Shown: positions 53,019 through 62,643 of the stretch, in pieces | Layout: each line of letters begins with the position of its first letter | Numbering within the stretch: the stretch's first letter is position 1 | Source: Deltaproteobacteria bacterium | GTDB taxonomy: Bacteria > Myxococcota_A > Polyangia > Nannocystales > Nannocystaceae | Direction of reading: 5' to 3' | Assembly (NCBI GenBank): GCA_016709225.1 | Contig: JADJEE010000001.1 | Coordinates: 1,922,001-1,986,000, forward strand | Length of the DNA stretch: 64,000 nt | Program-made: the position numbers and the translations under genes | The notes under the pieces: generated by a model | What the model was told of the DNA's origin: nothing | Databases searched by the model: none | The model's input: the letters and a program-made list of their open reading frames with translations, nothing else

Positions 53019-54866
53019 TCAGCCGCCGGGGAGCACGAGCTCCATGCACACCGCCCCCGGCTGCGCCGCGGCGGCGACGAAGTTCGGCGCGTCGCGGATC
53101 GCCGGATCGGCGCTGCGCGTGTCGATCGGCGAGAAGCCCAGCTTCTGTCCGAAGAAGTCCGCCGCGGAGGTGGTGAGCAGGTAGATCCGCCGCAAGCCGA
53201 GCTCGCGGGCCCGACGCAACACGCAGTCGCCGAGCACCCAGCCCAAGCCCGTGCCGCGCCGATCGGGTGCGACCGCGAGGCCGAACAGGAACCCGGCGTC
53301 CTCGGCGTTCTGCAGGCTGACCACGCCGACGACCACGCCGGGCGCCCGCATGACGAAGGTCTCGACGTCGCCCGAGGGCACGATGGGCGGCAGGTCGTAG
53401 CCCGCCAGCAGCGTGGTGACGGCGTCGGCGTCCTCGGGCGCCATGAAGGTCACCGGATCGCCGAAGCCGAACAGCAGCTTGTCGGGCAGGCCGCCGAACG
53501 CGCCCGAGCTGAGCATCAACACCGTGTCGCCGGGCACCGCGTTCTCGAGCACCGCGGCGGCGAGTGCGTCGACCTCGTCGAAGCTGCGGGCCTTGACCCC
53601 GCGCGAGCCGATGCCGCGCGCCAGCGCGACGGTGTCGAGCCGATCGTCGAAGGGGATCTTCTCGGGCGCGAACAGCGGGCCGACGTAGACCGCGGTCGCG
53701 GCATCGAAGCTGCTCGCGAACGCGTCGGCGAACGCGCGGCGCCGCGATGAGGCGCTGCGCGGCTCGAAGCACACGTGCAGCGCCTGCTCGGGGTACTGCT
53801 TGCGCACCGCGGTGACGGTCAGCTGCACCGCCGTGGGGTGATGCGCGAAGTCCGACAGCACGCGCACGCCCTGGGCCATGCCGACCAGCTCCTGGCGTCG
53901 CTTGACCCCGCGAAAGCTGCGGACACCGCGACGCAAGGCCTCGAGCCCGGCGCCCTCGGCCTTGGCCATCGCGATCGCGGCCAGCACGTTGCCGAGGTTG
54001 TAGCGCCCGATGAGCTGGGTGCTGAACAGCCCCAGGCTCTCGCCGCGCACGACGACCTCGAAGGTATTGCGGCCGCCGGGGGAGCGCGGCCGTTGCAGCG
54101 CGAGCACGTCGGCGCCCTCGGGCCGCGCGTGCTCCGGCAGCACGCGGTAGGTGGTCACGCGGCAGCGCGCACCGGCGGCGATGCCGAGCGCCTCGGAATC
54201 CTCGGCGTTGACGATGAGCTCGCCGTCCTCGGGCACCAGCGCGACGAAGGCCCGGAACGCGGCCCGCACCTGCTCGAGGTCCGCGAAGATGTCGGCGTGG
54301 TCGTACTCGACGCCCGTGAGGATCGCGCGCTTGGGCCGGTAGTGGAGGAACTTGCTGCCCTTGTCGAAGAACGCGGTGTCGTACTCGTCGCCCTCGAGCA
54401 CGAAGGCCCTGCCCTGCCCCAGCCGTGCGCCGAGCCCGAAGTTGAGCGGCACCCCACCGATGAGGAACGACGGCTGCAACCCCGCGGACTCGAGCAGCCA
54501 CGCCACGAGGCTGCTGGTGGTGGTCTTGCCGTGGGTGCCCGCGATGACGAGGCTGTCGCGACCCGGCAGCAGCGCCTTGGCGAGCAGGCTCGGGAAGCTC
54601 TCGAGCGGCAGGCCGCGGGCGCCCGCCTCGACCACCTCGGGGTGATCCTTGCTGCAGACGTTGCCGACCACGACCGCGTCGGGCGCCCACGCGAGGTTGG
54701 CCGGCGAGAAGCCCAGCATCACCGGGATCTCGGCGCGCGCGAGTTGCTCGGACATCGGTGGATACACCGCGGTGTCGGAGCCGCGCACGTCGTGGCCGGC
54801 ATCCTTGAGGAGTCGGGCCAGCGCGCCCATGCCGGTGCCGGCGATCGCAATGAAGTGCACCTTCAA
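53019..54866 (-). CDS. mpl: Mpl murein-tripeptide ligase fused to a C-terminal GNAT domain
   Basis: 615 residues. The first about 460 are a Mur ligase: FIAIAGTGMGALARLLKDAGHDVRGSD, the P-loop VIAGTHGKTTTSSLVAW, EGDEYDTAFFDKGSKF and DFAHHPTAVQLTVTAVR. These fit Mpl, which joins recycled L-Ala-gamma-D-Glu-DAP to UDP-MurNAc. The last about 150 (DADAVTTLLAGYDLPP ... LFGLAVAPDRRGTGLGWVLGDCVLRRARELGLRRIYLLTTSAADFFGQKLGFSP) are a GNAT acetyltransferase with the Q/RxxGxG acetyl-CoA loop. The start is a TTG at 54866 or GTG at 54860; no clear ribosome site, so the start is uncertain. Confidence 0.88.
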   Translation of the reverse strand: MKVHFIAIAGTGMGALARLLKDAGHDVRGSDTAVYPPMSEQLARAEIPVMLGFSPANLAWAPDAVVVGNVCSKDHPEVVEAGARGLPLESFPSLLAKALLPGRDSLVIAGTHGKTTTSSLVAWLLESAGLQPSFLIGGVPLNFGLGARLGQGRAFVLEGDEYDTAFFDKGSKFLHYRPKRAILTGVEYDHADIFADLEQVRAAFRAFVALVPEDGELIVNAEDSEALGIAAGARCRVTTYRVLPEHARPEGADVLALQRPRSPGGRNTFEVVVRGESLGLFSTQLIGRYNLGNVLAAIAMAKAEGAGLEALRRGVRSFRGVKRRQELVGMAQGVRVLSDFAHHPTAVQLTVTAVRKQYPEQALHVCFEPRSASSRRRAFADAFASSFDAATAVYVGPLFAPEKIPFDDRLDTVALARGIGSRGVKARSFDEVDALAAAVLENAVPGDTVLMLSSGAFGGLPDKLLFGFGDPVTFMAPEDADAVTTLLAGYDLPPIVPSGDVETFVMRAPGVVVGVVSLQNAEDAGFLFGLAVAPDRRGTGLGWVLGDCVLRRARELGLRRIYLLTTSAADFFGQKLGFSPIDTRSADPAIRDAPNFVAAAAQPGAVCMELVLPGG

Positions 54867-55163
54867 GGCGGCGCGAGACTTGCCCAGCCGTGGCTTGGAC
54901 GTCAACCACCGAAGGACCGGCGTGGGCCGCCGCGACCCAAGCACCGTGATCCGTGATCTTCCTCCGGCGGCGGCAGCCGCGAGTTCGTTACGCAATCTTG
55001 GTGCGGGCAACGGGGGTGCGGTCGAAGGGGACGAAGCCCCGAGGGGACCGCGCAGGCCAACCGTGCACAAGCCTGCGCACGCGCGTGCGACACGCGCGGG
55101 CGTGCCGCGGCCACGGCCCCACGATTCGTGCTACGGGAACGTCGGCCGCCGAAGGACAAGCAC

Positions 55164-55520
55164 ATGCGAGGACTCTCCGAGATGAGCGACCAGGAGCGAC
55201 GCGCCCACCCGCGCAGTCCGGCATCACTCGCGACGCGGATCTGGCACGAGGAGCGACTGCTGCTCTCGGCACGGACGCTCGACATCAGCTTGAGCGGCGC
55301 GCTGCTCCACGGCAGCGTGCGCCTCGACCCGGGGGAGATCGTCCGCGTCGAGGTCAGCCGTGGCGGGCTGCGCAATCCCTTGGTGCTGCGCGCCGAGGTC
55401 GTCCGCATCGAGACGCCCTCGCCGCTGCTACGCCGGCACGGCATCGCGGTGCGCTGGCTCGACGCCGATGTCGCCGATCACGCGGCGTTGGCCTCGTTGC
55501 TGCGCGCCAACCCCAGCTGA
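55164..55520 (+). CDS. PilZ-domain c-di-GMP receptor
   Basis: 118 residues. The PilZ RxxxR block is RRAHPRSP and the D/NxSxxG block is DISLSGALL, so c-di-GMP binding is likely. No other domain. ATG 55164 is chosen because GAAGGA lies about 8 bases upstream; a GTG at 55128 also opens the frame. Role likely in motility or surface regulation. Confidence 0.87.
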   Translation: MRGLSEMSDQERRAHPRSPASLATRIWHEERLLLSARTLDISLSGALLHGSVRLDPGEIVRVEVSRGGLRNPLVLRAEVVRIETPSPLLRRHGIAVRWLDADVADHAALASLLRANPS

Positions 55521-55551
55521 CGCGCGCGCCGGTCGTGGCGCCGCTTGGCGA

Positions 55552-57333
55552 TCACGACGCGTCGTCGTGACGTCGCCGCTGCTCGCTGCGCGCGTGCGCC
55601 CACAGGCAGTGCAGCGCGGCCGGGGTCATGCCGGGGATGCGCGCCGCCTGGGCGATCGAGCGCGGGCGCACGGCGGCGAGCTTGCTCGCGCACTCGTGGG
55701 AGAGACCACCCAGGGCGTGGAAGTCGACGGTGTCCGAGAGCGGTAGATCGGAGGCACCGTCGCGCATGCGCGCAACCTCGTCGCGCATGCGCTGCTCGTA
55801 GCCGCTGTACAAGAGGATGGCCTCGGCGCGCGCGCGCAGGGTCGGCTCGAGTGCATCGGCGGCGCTGGGATCACGGCGCATCGTCGCCGCGAGCTGCTGG
55901 GCATGGGCGTCACGTGCGAGCGCGGCGTCGCGTCGTCGCGCGTCCACGAGCCCGCTGTCGAAACCGAGCTGGGCCAGCCGCACGTCGGCGTTGTCCTCGC
56001 GCAGCACGATGCGGAACTCGGCCCGCGAGGTGAACATGCGATAGGGCTCGTCGCAGCCCTGCGTCACGAGGTCGTCGACGAGCACGCCGAGGTAACCGTG
56101 CTCGCGCGGCACCACCAGCGCGGGGCGATCGAGCAGCTCGGCGGCAGCGTTGGCGCCCGCGACCAAGCCCTGTGCGGCGGCCTCCTCGTAGCCCGAGGTG
56201 CCGTTGACCTGTCCCGCGAAGTAGAGCCCCGCGTAGGCGCGCGAGGCCAGGCGATGATCGAGCTGACGGGCATCGATCGCGTCGTACTCGACGGCGTAGC
56301 CGGGTCGCAGCATGCGAGCGCGCTCGAGCCCCGGAATCGTCGCCAGCAGCTGGGCCTGCACCGCGGCCGGGAGGCTGGTCGAGATGCCGTTGGGATAGAC
56401 GCTGTCGGTGTCGAGCCCCTCGGGCTCGAGGAAGATCTGATGGCGCTCGCGTTGGGCGAAGCGCACCACCTTGTCCTCGATCGACGGGCAGTACCGCGGT
56501 CCGCGGCCGGTGATGCGGCCGCTGTACATCGGCGAGTCGTGCAGGTGCGCGCGGATGAGCTCGTGGGTCCGCGGCGTGGTCGCGGTGATGTGACAGAGGA
56601 TCTGCGGCAGCACCGGCGGCGGCGGCTCGGGATCGTCGGCCCAACAGAAGCGCGGCAGCGGATCCTCGCTGGGCTGGGGCTCGAGCCCCGCGGTCACGAG
56701 GCTGGGGCCGAACAGCCGCGGCGGCGTGCCGGTCTTGAGCCGCCGCAGCGACAGACCCAGCGCCGCGAGCTGGCGCGACAGGCCCAGCGCGGGCGCCTCG
56801 CCAGCGCGTCCCCCCGGGATCGCCTCGGTGCCAGTGTGCAGCACGCCGCCGAGGAACGTGCCGGTCGTGACCACGACGGCATCGGCCTCGATGCGGCTGC
56901 CGTCGTGCAGCACCACCCCGCGCACGCGACGGTCGTCGACGATCCACAACGACTCGACCAGCCCCTCGCGCACCACCACCCTGCGCGCCGACGTCAGCGT
57001 TGCGCGGGCGTGGGCACCATAGCGCTGCTTGTCGACCTGCAGGCGGGTCGATCGCACCGCGGGACCCTTGCTGCGGTTGAGCACGCGACCATGGATCGCG
57101 CAGGTGTCGGCGGCGCGACCCATGAAGCCGCCGAGCGCGTCGATCTCCCGCACGAGGTGGCCCTTCGCGACCCCGCCGATGCTGGGGTTGCACGGGGTCT
57201 GGCCAATGCTCGCGACGCTGCCGGTGACGACCTCGACGCGCGCGCCGACGCGCGCGGCCGCCAGCGCGGCTTCGATGCCGGCATGGCCGCCGCCGATGAC
57301 GAGAACCTTGCGCCGCGTCGCGTCTACGGACAC
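55552..57333 (-). CDS. mnmG: tRNA uridine-5-carboxymethylaminomethyl modification enzyme MnmG (GidA)
   Basis: 593 residues. FAD site VLVIGGGHAGIEAALAAARVGA, SIGQTPCNPSIGGVAKGHLVREIDALGG and RLKTGTPPRLFGPSL, then VNGTSGYEEAAAQGLVAGANAA are MnmG hallmarks. It works with MnmE on wobble uridine. mnmE is not adjacent. GTG 57333 starts 8 bases inside the end of the Cys-rich gene on the same strand. Confidence 0.95.
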   Translation of the reverse strand: MSVDATRRKVLVIGGGHAGIEAALAAARVGARVEVVTGSVASIGQTPCNPSIGGVAKGHLVREIDALGGFMGRAADTCAIHGRVLNRSKGPAVRSTRLQVDKQRYGAHARATLTSARRVVVREGLVESLWIVDDRRVRGVVLHDGSRIEADAVVVTTGTFLGGVLHTGTEAIPGGRAGEAPALGLSRQLAALGLSLRRLKTGTPPRLFGPSLVTAGLEPQPSEDPLPRFCWADDPEPPPPVLPQILCHITATTPRTHELIRAHLHDSPMYSGRITGRGPRYCPSIEDKVVRFAQRERHQIFLEPEGLDTDSVYPNGISTSLPAAVQAQLLATIPGLERARMLRPGYAVEYDAIDARQLDHRLASRAYAGLYFAGQVNGTSGYEEAAAQGLVAGANAAAELLDRPALVVPREHGYLGVLVDDLVTQGCDEPYRMFTSRAEFRIVLREDNADVRLAQLGFDSGLVDARRRDAALARDAHAQQLAATMRRDPSAADALEPTLRARAEAILLYSGYEQRMRDEVARMRDGASDLPLSDTVDFHALGGLSHECASKLAAVRPRSIAQAARIPGMTPAALHCLWAHARSEQRRRHDDAS

Positions 57334-59039
57334 GACAGCAGCGCCACGTCGTCGAGGTTCCAGCCGCCGATCGTGTACACGCCGCCCGAGCCGACGTTGT
57401 TGCAGATGCGGAACTGGAAGTCGTCCTGCACGAAGCTGTTCAGCGAGTGGTTGATCTGCACCCAGTCGGCGTCGGTGATGAACGTGCTGTCCGACGACCA
57501 GATCGTCACCCACTGCGAGCCGTCCCACACCTCGATGAGGTTCTGCATGTACGGCGTGTAGTCGCTGTTGAGCCAGCGGTAGAACTGCAGCATCAGCGGC
57601 CCGGCGGCGACCGTGGTGTCGATCACCGGGCTGGTGAGGCAGTAGAAGTCGTGCAGATCGGTCGGCGCGCAGTCACCCAGCTCGACCCCGGCGACGCCGT
57701 TGTCGTCGGTGTCGGTGTGATCCATCGCCGGGTCGGAGTTGCCGACCGGGCACGCCGACGCGGTCGCCGAGCCGATCTCCCACGCCGTTCCCAGTGTCCA
57801 GCCGGCGTCGTTGTCGGCGAAGTCCTCGCCCCAGAACGGCACCAGGTTGTCGGGCACGCAGGCGCCCGCGAGGCACTGCTCGTTGGTGCTGCACGCGAAG
57901 CCGTCGTCACACGGCGAGAAGTCGGGCGACAACGTCGAGTAGCACTCGCCGCTGAACTGGTTGCACGCACCGACCTGACAGCCGTTGTCGAGGTAGCTGC
58001 AGTCGACGCTGTCGCCGTTGATGCACGCGCCGGCGGTGCAGGTGGTGTTCTCCGTACAGACGTCGAAGTCGTCGCAGGTATCGCCGTCGTTCAGCGCGAT
58101 CTGGACGCACGCGTCGATGCCAGCGTTGCACTGGCCGACGTTGCAGCCGTTGTCGAGGTAGCTGCAGTTGAGCGGGTTGATCGCACCGCACAGGCCGGCC
58201 ACGCAGTACGAGGTGGTGCACGTCGAACCGTCGTCGCAGGCTTGGCCGCTGAAGGCCGGCTGCGCAATGCAGCTGTGGGTGACCTGATTGCAGGCACCCA
58301 CCGCACACTGGCCCGCGAGCTCGGCACAGTCGCCGTCGTCGAGGCACTCGACCGCCAGGCAGTTGCCGGCCTCGCAGTAGAGCGTCGAGCAATCGTCGTT
58401 GCCGTCGCACTGCCCGCCCTCGGGGCAGCCGGGGCACGAGCCTCCGCAGTCGACATCGGTCTCGCTGCCGTTGAGCAGCCCATCGGCGCAGCTCGCCGGC
58501 GTGCAGGCCCCGTTGTCGCAGAGCTCGCTCTGACAGTCGGCGGGCTCGTTGCACGCGAGGCTGTCGCCACACGGCGGGCAGCTGGGACCGCCGCAGTTCA
58601 CGTCGGTCTCGTCGCCGTTCTTCACGCCGTCGTCGCACGCGGCCTCGCGACAGGTGTCGAAGGTGCAGACCCCGGACGCGCAGTCGTCGGGACCGACGCA
58701 GTGCTGGCCCGCCTGGCATCGCGCGTCGCAGGTCGGGCCACCGCAGTCGACGTCGGTCTCGTCCTCGTTGGAGACGCCGTCGTTGCAACCGGGCGCGCCG
58801 GTGTCCGAGCTACCGCCGCTGCCGGAGTCGGAGCCCGAGGAATCGACCGAGGTGGTCGAGCTCGTCAGCGTGGTCGCGCTGCCGCTGCCGCTGCTCGATC
58901 CGCCGCCCTCGGCGCCGGAGGTGCTGCCATCCCCCGTGATCGGCACCGTCGATCCGGTGCAGGCCGCAAGTGCCACGGTGGCGGCGGCGAGGGTCGACTG
59001 GAACACGCGGCTGCTCGTGGGGGCGGCGAGACGACGCAT
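57324..59039 (-). CDS. Cys-rich surface lipoprotein with repeated DxDCGG modules
   Basis: 571 residues. Signal LAAATVALAACTG with AAC Cys lipobox; Ser/Gly linker; three CNDGVxNxDETDVDCGG-type units (SNEDETDVDCGGPTC, KNGDETDVNCGGPSC, LNGSETDVDCGGSC), further short Cys units (CAELAGQCAVGACNQ, CDDFDVC), and a C-terminal beta-sandwich with TDTDDNGVAGVELGDC and ISVIDTTV-like strands ending in SSFVQDDFQFRICNNVGSGG. The design is typical of Nannocystaceae-like adhesins. Ends overlap MnmG start by 10 bases. Confidence 0.84.
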   Translation of the reverse strand: MRRLAAPTSSRVFQSTLAAATVALAACTGSTVPITGDGSTSGAEGGGSSSGSGSATTLTSSTTSVDSSGSDSGSGGSSDTGAPGCNDGVSNEDETDVDCGGPTCDARCQAGQHCVGPDDCASGVCTFDTCREAACDDGVKNGDETDVNCGGPSCPPCGDSLACNEPADCQSELCDNGACTPASCADGLLNGSETDVDCGGSCPGCPEGGQCDGNDDCSTLYCEAGNCLAVECLDDGDCAELAGQCAVGACNQVTHSCIAQPAFSGQACDDGSTCTTSYCVAGLCGAINPLNCSYLDNGCNVGQCNAGIDACVQIALNDGDTCDDFDVCTENTTCTAGACINGDSVDCSYLDNGCQVGACNQFSGECYSTLSPDFSPCDDGFACSTNEQCLAGACVPDNLVPFWGEDFADNDAGWTLGTAWEIGSATASACPVGNSDPAMDHTDTDDNGVAGVELGDCAPTDLHDFYCLTSPVIDTTVAAGPLMLQFYRWLNSDYTPYMQNLIEVWDGSQWVTIWSSDSTFITDADWVQINHSLNSFVQDDFQFRICNNVGSGGVYTIGGWNLDDVALLSCP

Positions 59040-59045
59040 GCCGCG

Positions 59046-59051
59046 ATGGTA
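59046..59051 (-). promoter_or_regulatory. -10-like hexamer TACCAT
   Basis: 6 bases before ATG 59039 on the minus strand. Confidence 0.4.
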
Positions 59052-59243
59052 TCGGAACCCCGCCAGCACCGACGCCCCCACGCTCACGCGCGAGGTCACG
59101 ACGCGGCTGTCGCGGGGGCGGGCGTACGGGCCGATCGTCCGCTCGGACGCCCCGCCCAGCGATTGCGCGGCCCAGGGGCCTGTCGCTAATCTAGCGTCGC
59201 CCCAGAGGCCGCGGCGTGTCGCCTGCCGCGGAGGACGATCCCC

Positions 59244-60338
59244 ATGCGCCTGCGTCACCGAACCAGCCCGTCACTTCGCCCGTCGCTGTTGATCGTCGCC
59301 TTGTCGCTGGCCTGCACCGGCCCGAGCGCCAACATCGACGACGGCTCCTCCGACGGTGGTGGGTCCAGCTCCACCGGCGCGAGCACCAGCCTCACCACCA
59401 CCACCGCATCGACCACGGCGAGCGACAGCTCGGGCGATGGCTCGAGCGGCGGACCGATCACCACCACGGCGACGACCGATCCCGGCAGCTCGAGCGACAG
59501 CGGACCACTGCCGGGCGAGTGCGGGGCGCAGGCGGCCTGCAGCGCGCCCGCCCCCTCGGGCTGGTTCGGCCCCACCATCTACGCGCGCGTCACCGAGGCC
59601 GGCGACCTCCCGGCGTGCCCGGCCGAGTACGCCGAACCCGGACCGACCGTGCTCGAGGGCTACCACGATCCCGGCCCGGCGCTGTGCGACTGCGAGTGCG
59701 ACTACGGCGTGGCGCCCAGCTGCTACGGGTACAAGTACTCGCACACCACGGCCGCGTGCAACAGCTACCTCGACTACGCGCAGGTGAGCGAGACCTGCAT
59801 GAACACCAACGTCGCCGGCTTCGCGTCGTTCTACGCGTACCTGCAGAACTCGCCGAGCTGCATGCAGAACAAGGTCGAGGAAATCCCGCCGGTCGAGTGG
59901 GATGCGACCGTGCGCTCGTGCAAGCTGCAGGGCCCGGCCACCAGCTGCGAGGAAGGTGCGGGTGTCTGCACGCCGCTGCCACCGAGCGACTTCGAGGCCA
60001 ACCTCTGCGTGTACAAGCAGGGCGACGAGGCCTGCCCGCCCGGTGAGTACTCGGTCAAGCGCAGCTACTACTCGAACATCGAGGACAGCCGCGACTGCTC
60101 CAGCTGCAGCTGCGGCGCCGCGGTGGCGACCTGCGAGGCGGTCATGGAGGTGTACGCCGATCTCGACTGCGCCGGTGATGTGGCCTCGGCGGTGCCGAAC
60201 AACGCCTGCACGCCCGCGACCGGCAGCTCGGTGGCGATGGCACTCGACACCGGCCTCGGCTGCACGGTCGCGTCGGCCCCCGAGGCCACCGGTGAGGTCG
60301 CGCCGACGGGCCAGTTCACGTTCTGCTGCCAGGGCTGA
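59244..60338 (+). CDS. Cys-rich lipoprotein, 364 residues
   Basis: Signal LIVALSLACTGPSAN with LAC; a Thr/Ser/Gly linker (30-90). The mature part has paired modules each starting SGWFGPTIYARV or DATVRSCKLQGPATSC with multiple Cys (CDCECDYG, SCSCGAA) and a final FTFCCQG. Two Cys-rich halves of about 110 residues look related. No family named. Same direction as the siroheme gene downstream, 20 bases apart. Confidence 0.8.
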   Translation: MRLRHRTSPSLRPSLLIVALSLACTGPSANIDDGSSDGGGSSSTGASTSLTTTTASTTASDSSGDGSSGGPITTTATTDPGSSSDSGPLPGECGAQAACSAPAPSGWFGPTIYARVTEAGDLPACPAEYAEPGPTVLEGYHDPGPALCDCECDYGVAPSCYGYKYSHTTAACNSYLDYAQVSETCMNTNVAGFASFYAYLQNSPSCMQNKVEEIPPVEWDATVRSCKLQGPATSCEEGAGVCTPLPPSDFEANLCVYKQGDEACPPGEYSVKRSYYSNIEDSRDCSSCSCGAAVATCEAVMEVYADLDCAGDVASAVPNNACTPATGSSVAMALDTGLGCTVASAPEATGEVAPTGQFTFCCQG

Positions 60339-60358
60339 CGCCACCGGAAGCCCGCACC

Positions 60359-61897
60359 ATGACCGGGTTCGTTTCACTGGTCGGGGCCGGCCCCGGTGAC
60401 CCCGGCCTGCTGACGTTGATCGGCCGCGATCGACTCGCGCGCGCCGACGTGGTCGTGATCGACTACCTCGTCAACCCGATCCTGCTCGCACACTGCCGAC
60501 CCGACTGCGAGATCCACCAGCGCGAGGCCGGGCCGCGCGGCGGTGGTGCGCTCGATCAAGCCGAGACCAACGCACTGCTGGTGGCGCGGGCCCGCGCGGG
60601 CGCCCGCGTGGTGCGGCTCAAGGGCGGAGACCCGTGCCTGTTCGGGCGCGGCGGCGAAGAGGCACAGGTACTCGCGCAGGCCGGCATTCCCTTCGAGTTC
60701 GTGCCGGGCGTCACCTCGCCGCTGGCGGCTCCGCAGTACGCCGGCATCCCCATCACGCACCGCGATCACACCCCGGCGGTGACCTTCGTGTCGGGCTGGG
60801 AGGCCTACGAGAAGGCCGGGCTCGCGGTCGCGTGGGAGCACCTGGCGCGCTCCGCCGGCACCCTCGTGCTGCTGATGGGCGTGAAGAACGCCCGCGAGAA
60901 CGCGCAGCGGCTCATCGACGCCGGGCGTGATCCGGCCACGCCGGCCGCGGCGATCCGTTGGGGCACGCGCGGACTCCAGCGCACCGTCGTCGCGACGCTC
61001 GCCACGATTGCCGACCGCATGCACGACGCCGGTCTGCGGGCGCCCGCGGTGATGGTGGTCGGGGACGTGGTCGGCCTGCGCGAGCAGCTGTCGTGGTTCG
61101 AGTCGCGGCCGCTGTTCGGCCGGCGGATCGTGCTGACGCGCGCCCTCGATGCCGCCGGCCCGCTGGCGTCGACGCTCGCCGAGCTCGGGGCCGACGTCGC
61201 ACTGCTGCCGTGCGTCGCCGTCACGCCGCCCGATGATCTCGACGCGCTCGACCGGGCGGTCCGCAGCATCGAGTTCAAGAGCGGCGTCATCCTCTCGAGT
61301 CCGGGCGGCGTCACGGCGTTCTTCGACGCGCTCGTGCGGGTCGGGCTCGACCTGCGGGTGTTGGCGGGGCGCGCGGTGGTGGCGATCGGAGCCGCGACCG
61401 AGCGCGCCTGCGCGGCCCGAGGCATCCGCTGCGATCTCGTGCCCGAGCGCGCGAGCTCGGAGGGCCTGGTGGCGGCGCTGCGCGAGCGCGAGTGGCTCGA
61501 CCGCGCGTGGCTGCACGTGCGCGCGGACGCCGGCCGTGACGTGCTCGCCGACGCGATCGCGGAGGCCGGCGGACACTACGTGCTCGCGGTCGGGTACCGC
61601 GTGGTGCGACCGTCGCCGCCGGCCGCGTTGGTGCGAACGCTCGCCGACACCGAGCACGGTGGCGACGGCTTCGACGCGATCGTCGTCGCCAGCGGCAAGA
61701 CCGGCGCGCACCTGCTGACGACGTTGACGCAGGCGTGGGGCGAGCCGCGGGCCCGCAACGCGATCGCGGCGGGCAAGCTGGTCGCGATCGGCCCGGTGAC
61801 GGCGGCGGCGCTGACCGAGCTGGGGCTGCGGGTCGATGCGGTGGCCGAGCAGCCCAGCGACGATGGCGTCGTCGCGGCGCTGCGATCACTGTGGTGA
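60359..61897 (+). CDS. cobA-hemD: Uroporphyrinogen-III methyltransferase / uroporphyrinogen-III synthase fusion
   Basis: 512 residues. Residues 1-250 are SUMT/CobA: VSLVGAGPGDPGLLTLIG, RLKGGDPCLFGRGGEEAQVL, VTSPLAAPQYAGIPITHRD. Residues 255-512 are HemD: VVLTRALDAAGPLASTL-type start (IVLTRALDAAGPLA), VILSSPGGVTAFFDAL, VAIGAATERACAARGI and VAIGPVTAAAL. The fused form makes uroporphyrinogen III and doubly methylates it to precorrin-2 for siroheme or B12. No riboswitch is visible in the 20-base gap before it. Confidence 0.93.
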   Translation: MTGFVSLVGAGPGDPGLLTLIGRDRLARADVVVIDYLVNPILLAHCRPDCEIHQREAGPRGGGALDQAETNALLVARARAGARVVRLKGGDPCLFGRGGEEAQVLAQAGIPFEFVPGVTSPLAAPQYAGIPITHRDHTPAVTFVSGWEAYEKAGLAVAWEHLARSAGTLVLLMGVKNARENAQRLIDAGRDPATPAAAIRWGTRGLQRTVVATLATIADRMHDAGLRAPAVMVVGDVVGLREQLSWFESRPLFGRRIVLTRALDAAGPLASTLAELGADVALLPCVAVTPPDDLDALDRAVRSIEFKSGVILSSPGGVTAFFDALVRVGLDLRVLAGRAVVAIGAATERACAARGIRCDLVPERASSEGLVAALREREWLDRAWLHVRADAGRDVLADAIAEAGGHYVLAVGYRVVRPSPPAALVRTLADTEHGGDGFDAIVVASGKTGAHLLTTLTQAWGEPRARNAIAAGKLVAIGPVTAAALTELGLRVDAVAEQPSDDGVVAALRSLW

Positions 61898-61925
61898 CCG
61901 CAGGCGCCCGCCGACACCGCTGCGA

Positions 61926-62225
61926 CTACAGCAAGGGCTTCAGATCCGCGACCGCGTTGGGCGTGAGCGCGTACTCCTTGAGGTCCTTGTGGCAGGCGTT
62001 GCACTTCACTTCCTTGCCGGCCGCCTTGGCCTTGTCGACCACCGACTTCATCAGCTTCTTGGCGGCATCGACACCGCCGGCGTCGCACGCAGCCTTCACT
62101 TGGGGGAAGTCGAACTTGGTCGCCTTGCACGGCTTCGGCCCGTCGGCGCTGGCCTGACCGAGCGAGAGCGCGAGGCCAGCAAACGAGCACAGGGCGAGGG
62201 CGAGGACGAGGGGTGTGCGCTTCAT
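61926..62225 (-). CDS. Small secreted c-type cytochrome-like protein (one CxxCH)
   Basis: 99 residues. Signal LVLALALCSFAGLALSLGQASA, then a helical body with a single CNACH heme-binding site (KCNACHKDLKEYAL) near residue 75. It is too short for a typical class I cytochrome and lacks an obvious axial Met partner. Perhaps a minimal heme shuttle or a fragment-like family. It faces the CobA-HemD gene tail to tail. Confidence 0.75.
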   Translation of the reverse strand: MKRTPLVLALALCSFAGLALSLGQASADGPKPCKATKFDFPQVKAACDAGGVDAAKKLMKSVVDKAKAAGKEVKCNACHKDLKEYALTPNAVADLKPLL

Positions 62226-62643
62226 GGGTGCGTAGGACTCCGGTGAGTGGGTACGGGTGGCCGTCGATCCGTGACGACGCCCGCTCGCGATGGTAGTCGC
62301 TCGCCCGGTACGTCGGTGAGCACGCGTTGGTTTCGCCCGCGGATCTGCGTAGATGCCCGCCGCGGACGCCCGTGGCGGGCTACGGGCGCGGGCGCCCGTT
62401 CGAGTGCGCGACGCTCCCACCCGGCCTTTGCACCTGTAGAACGCCGTCCGCGACCCATCGCGGCCAATTCGCCACTGCTCGCGCGTCGCGAACTTGCGAC
62501 CGCGCGATCTCGGTGCAGACGGGGGCGGTGCACGTGTCCAGCGCTCGCTAGCGGCTGTTACGATGCCGGCCGCGCTGCCTTCAACGACGGTGCCCGCGTG
62601 ATGAGCACGGTGCACCCCGAACCAACAGCAGGACCATCGACAC
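62226..62643. other. Gene-free stretch of about 418 bases
   Basis: GC-rich with several short direct GGGCGCGGG motifs. I see no gene, hairpin terminator or strong promoter. Divergent between the small cytochrome and the DUF4331 gene, so control signals may lie here. Confidence 0.4.

Noticed and set aside
60339..60358. Cobalamin riboswitch before cobA-hemD
   Set aside because: Only 20 bases separate it from the upstream gene; no room and no box motif.
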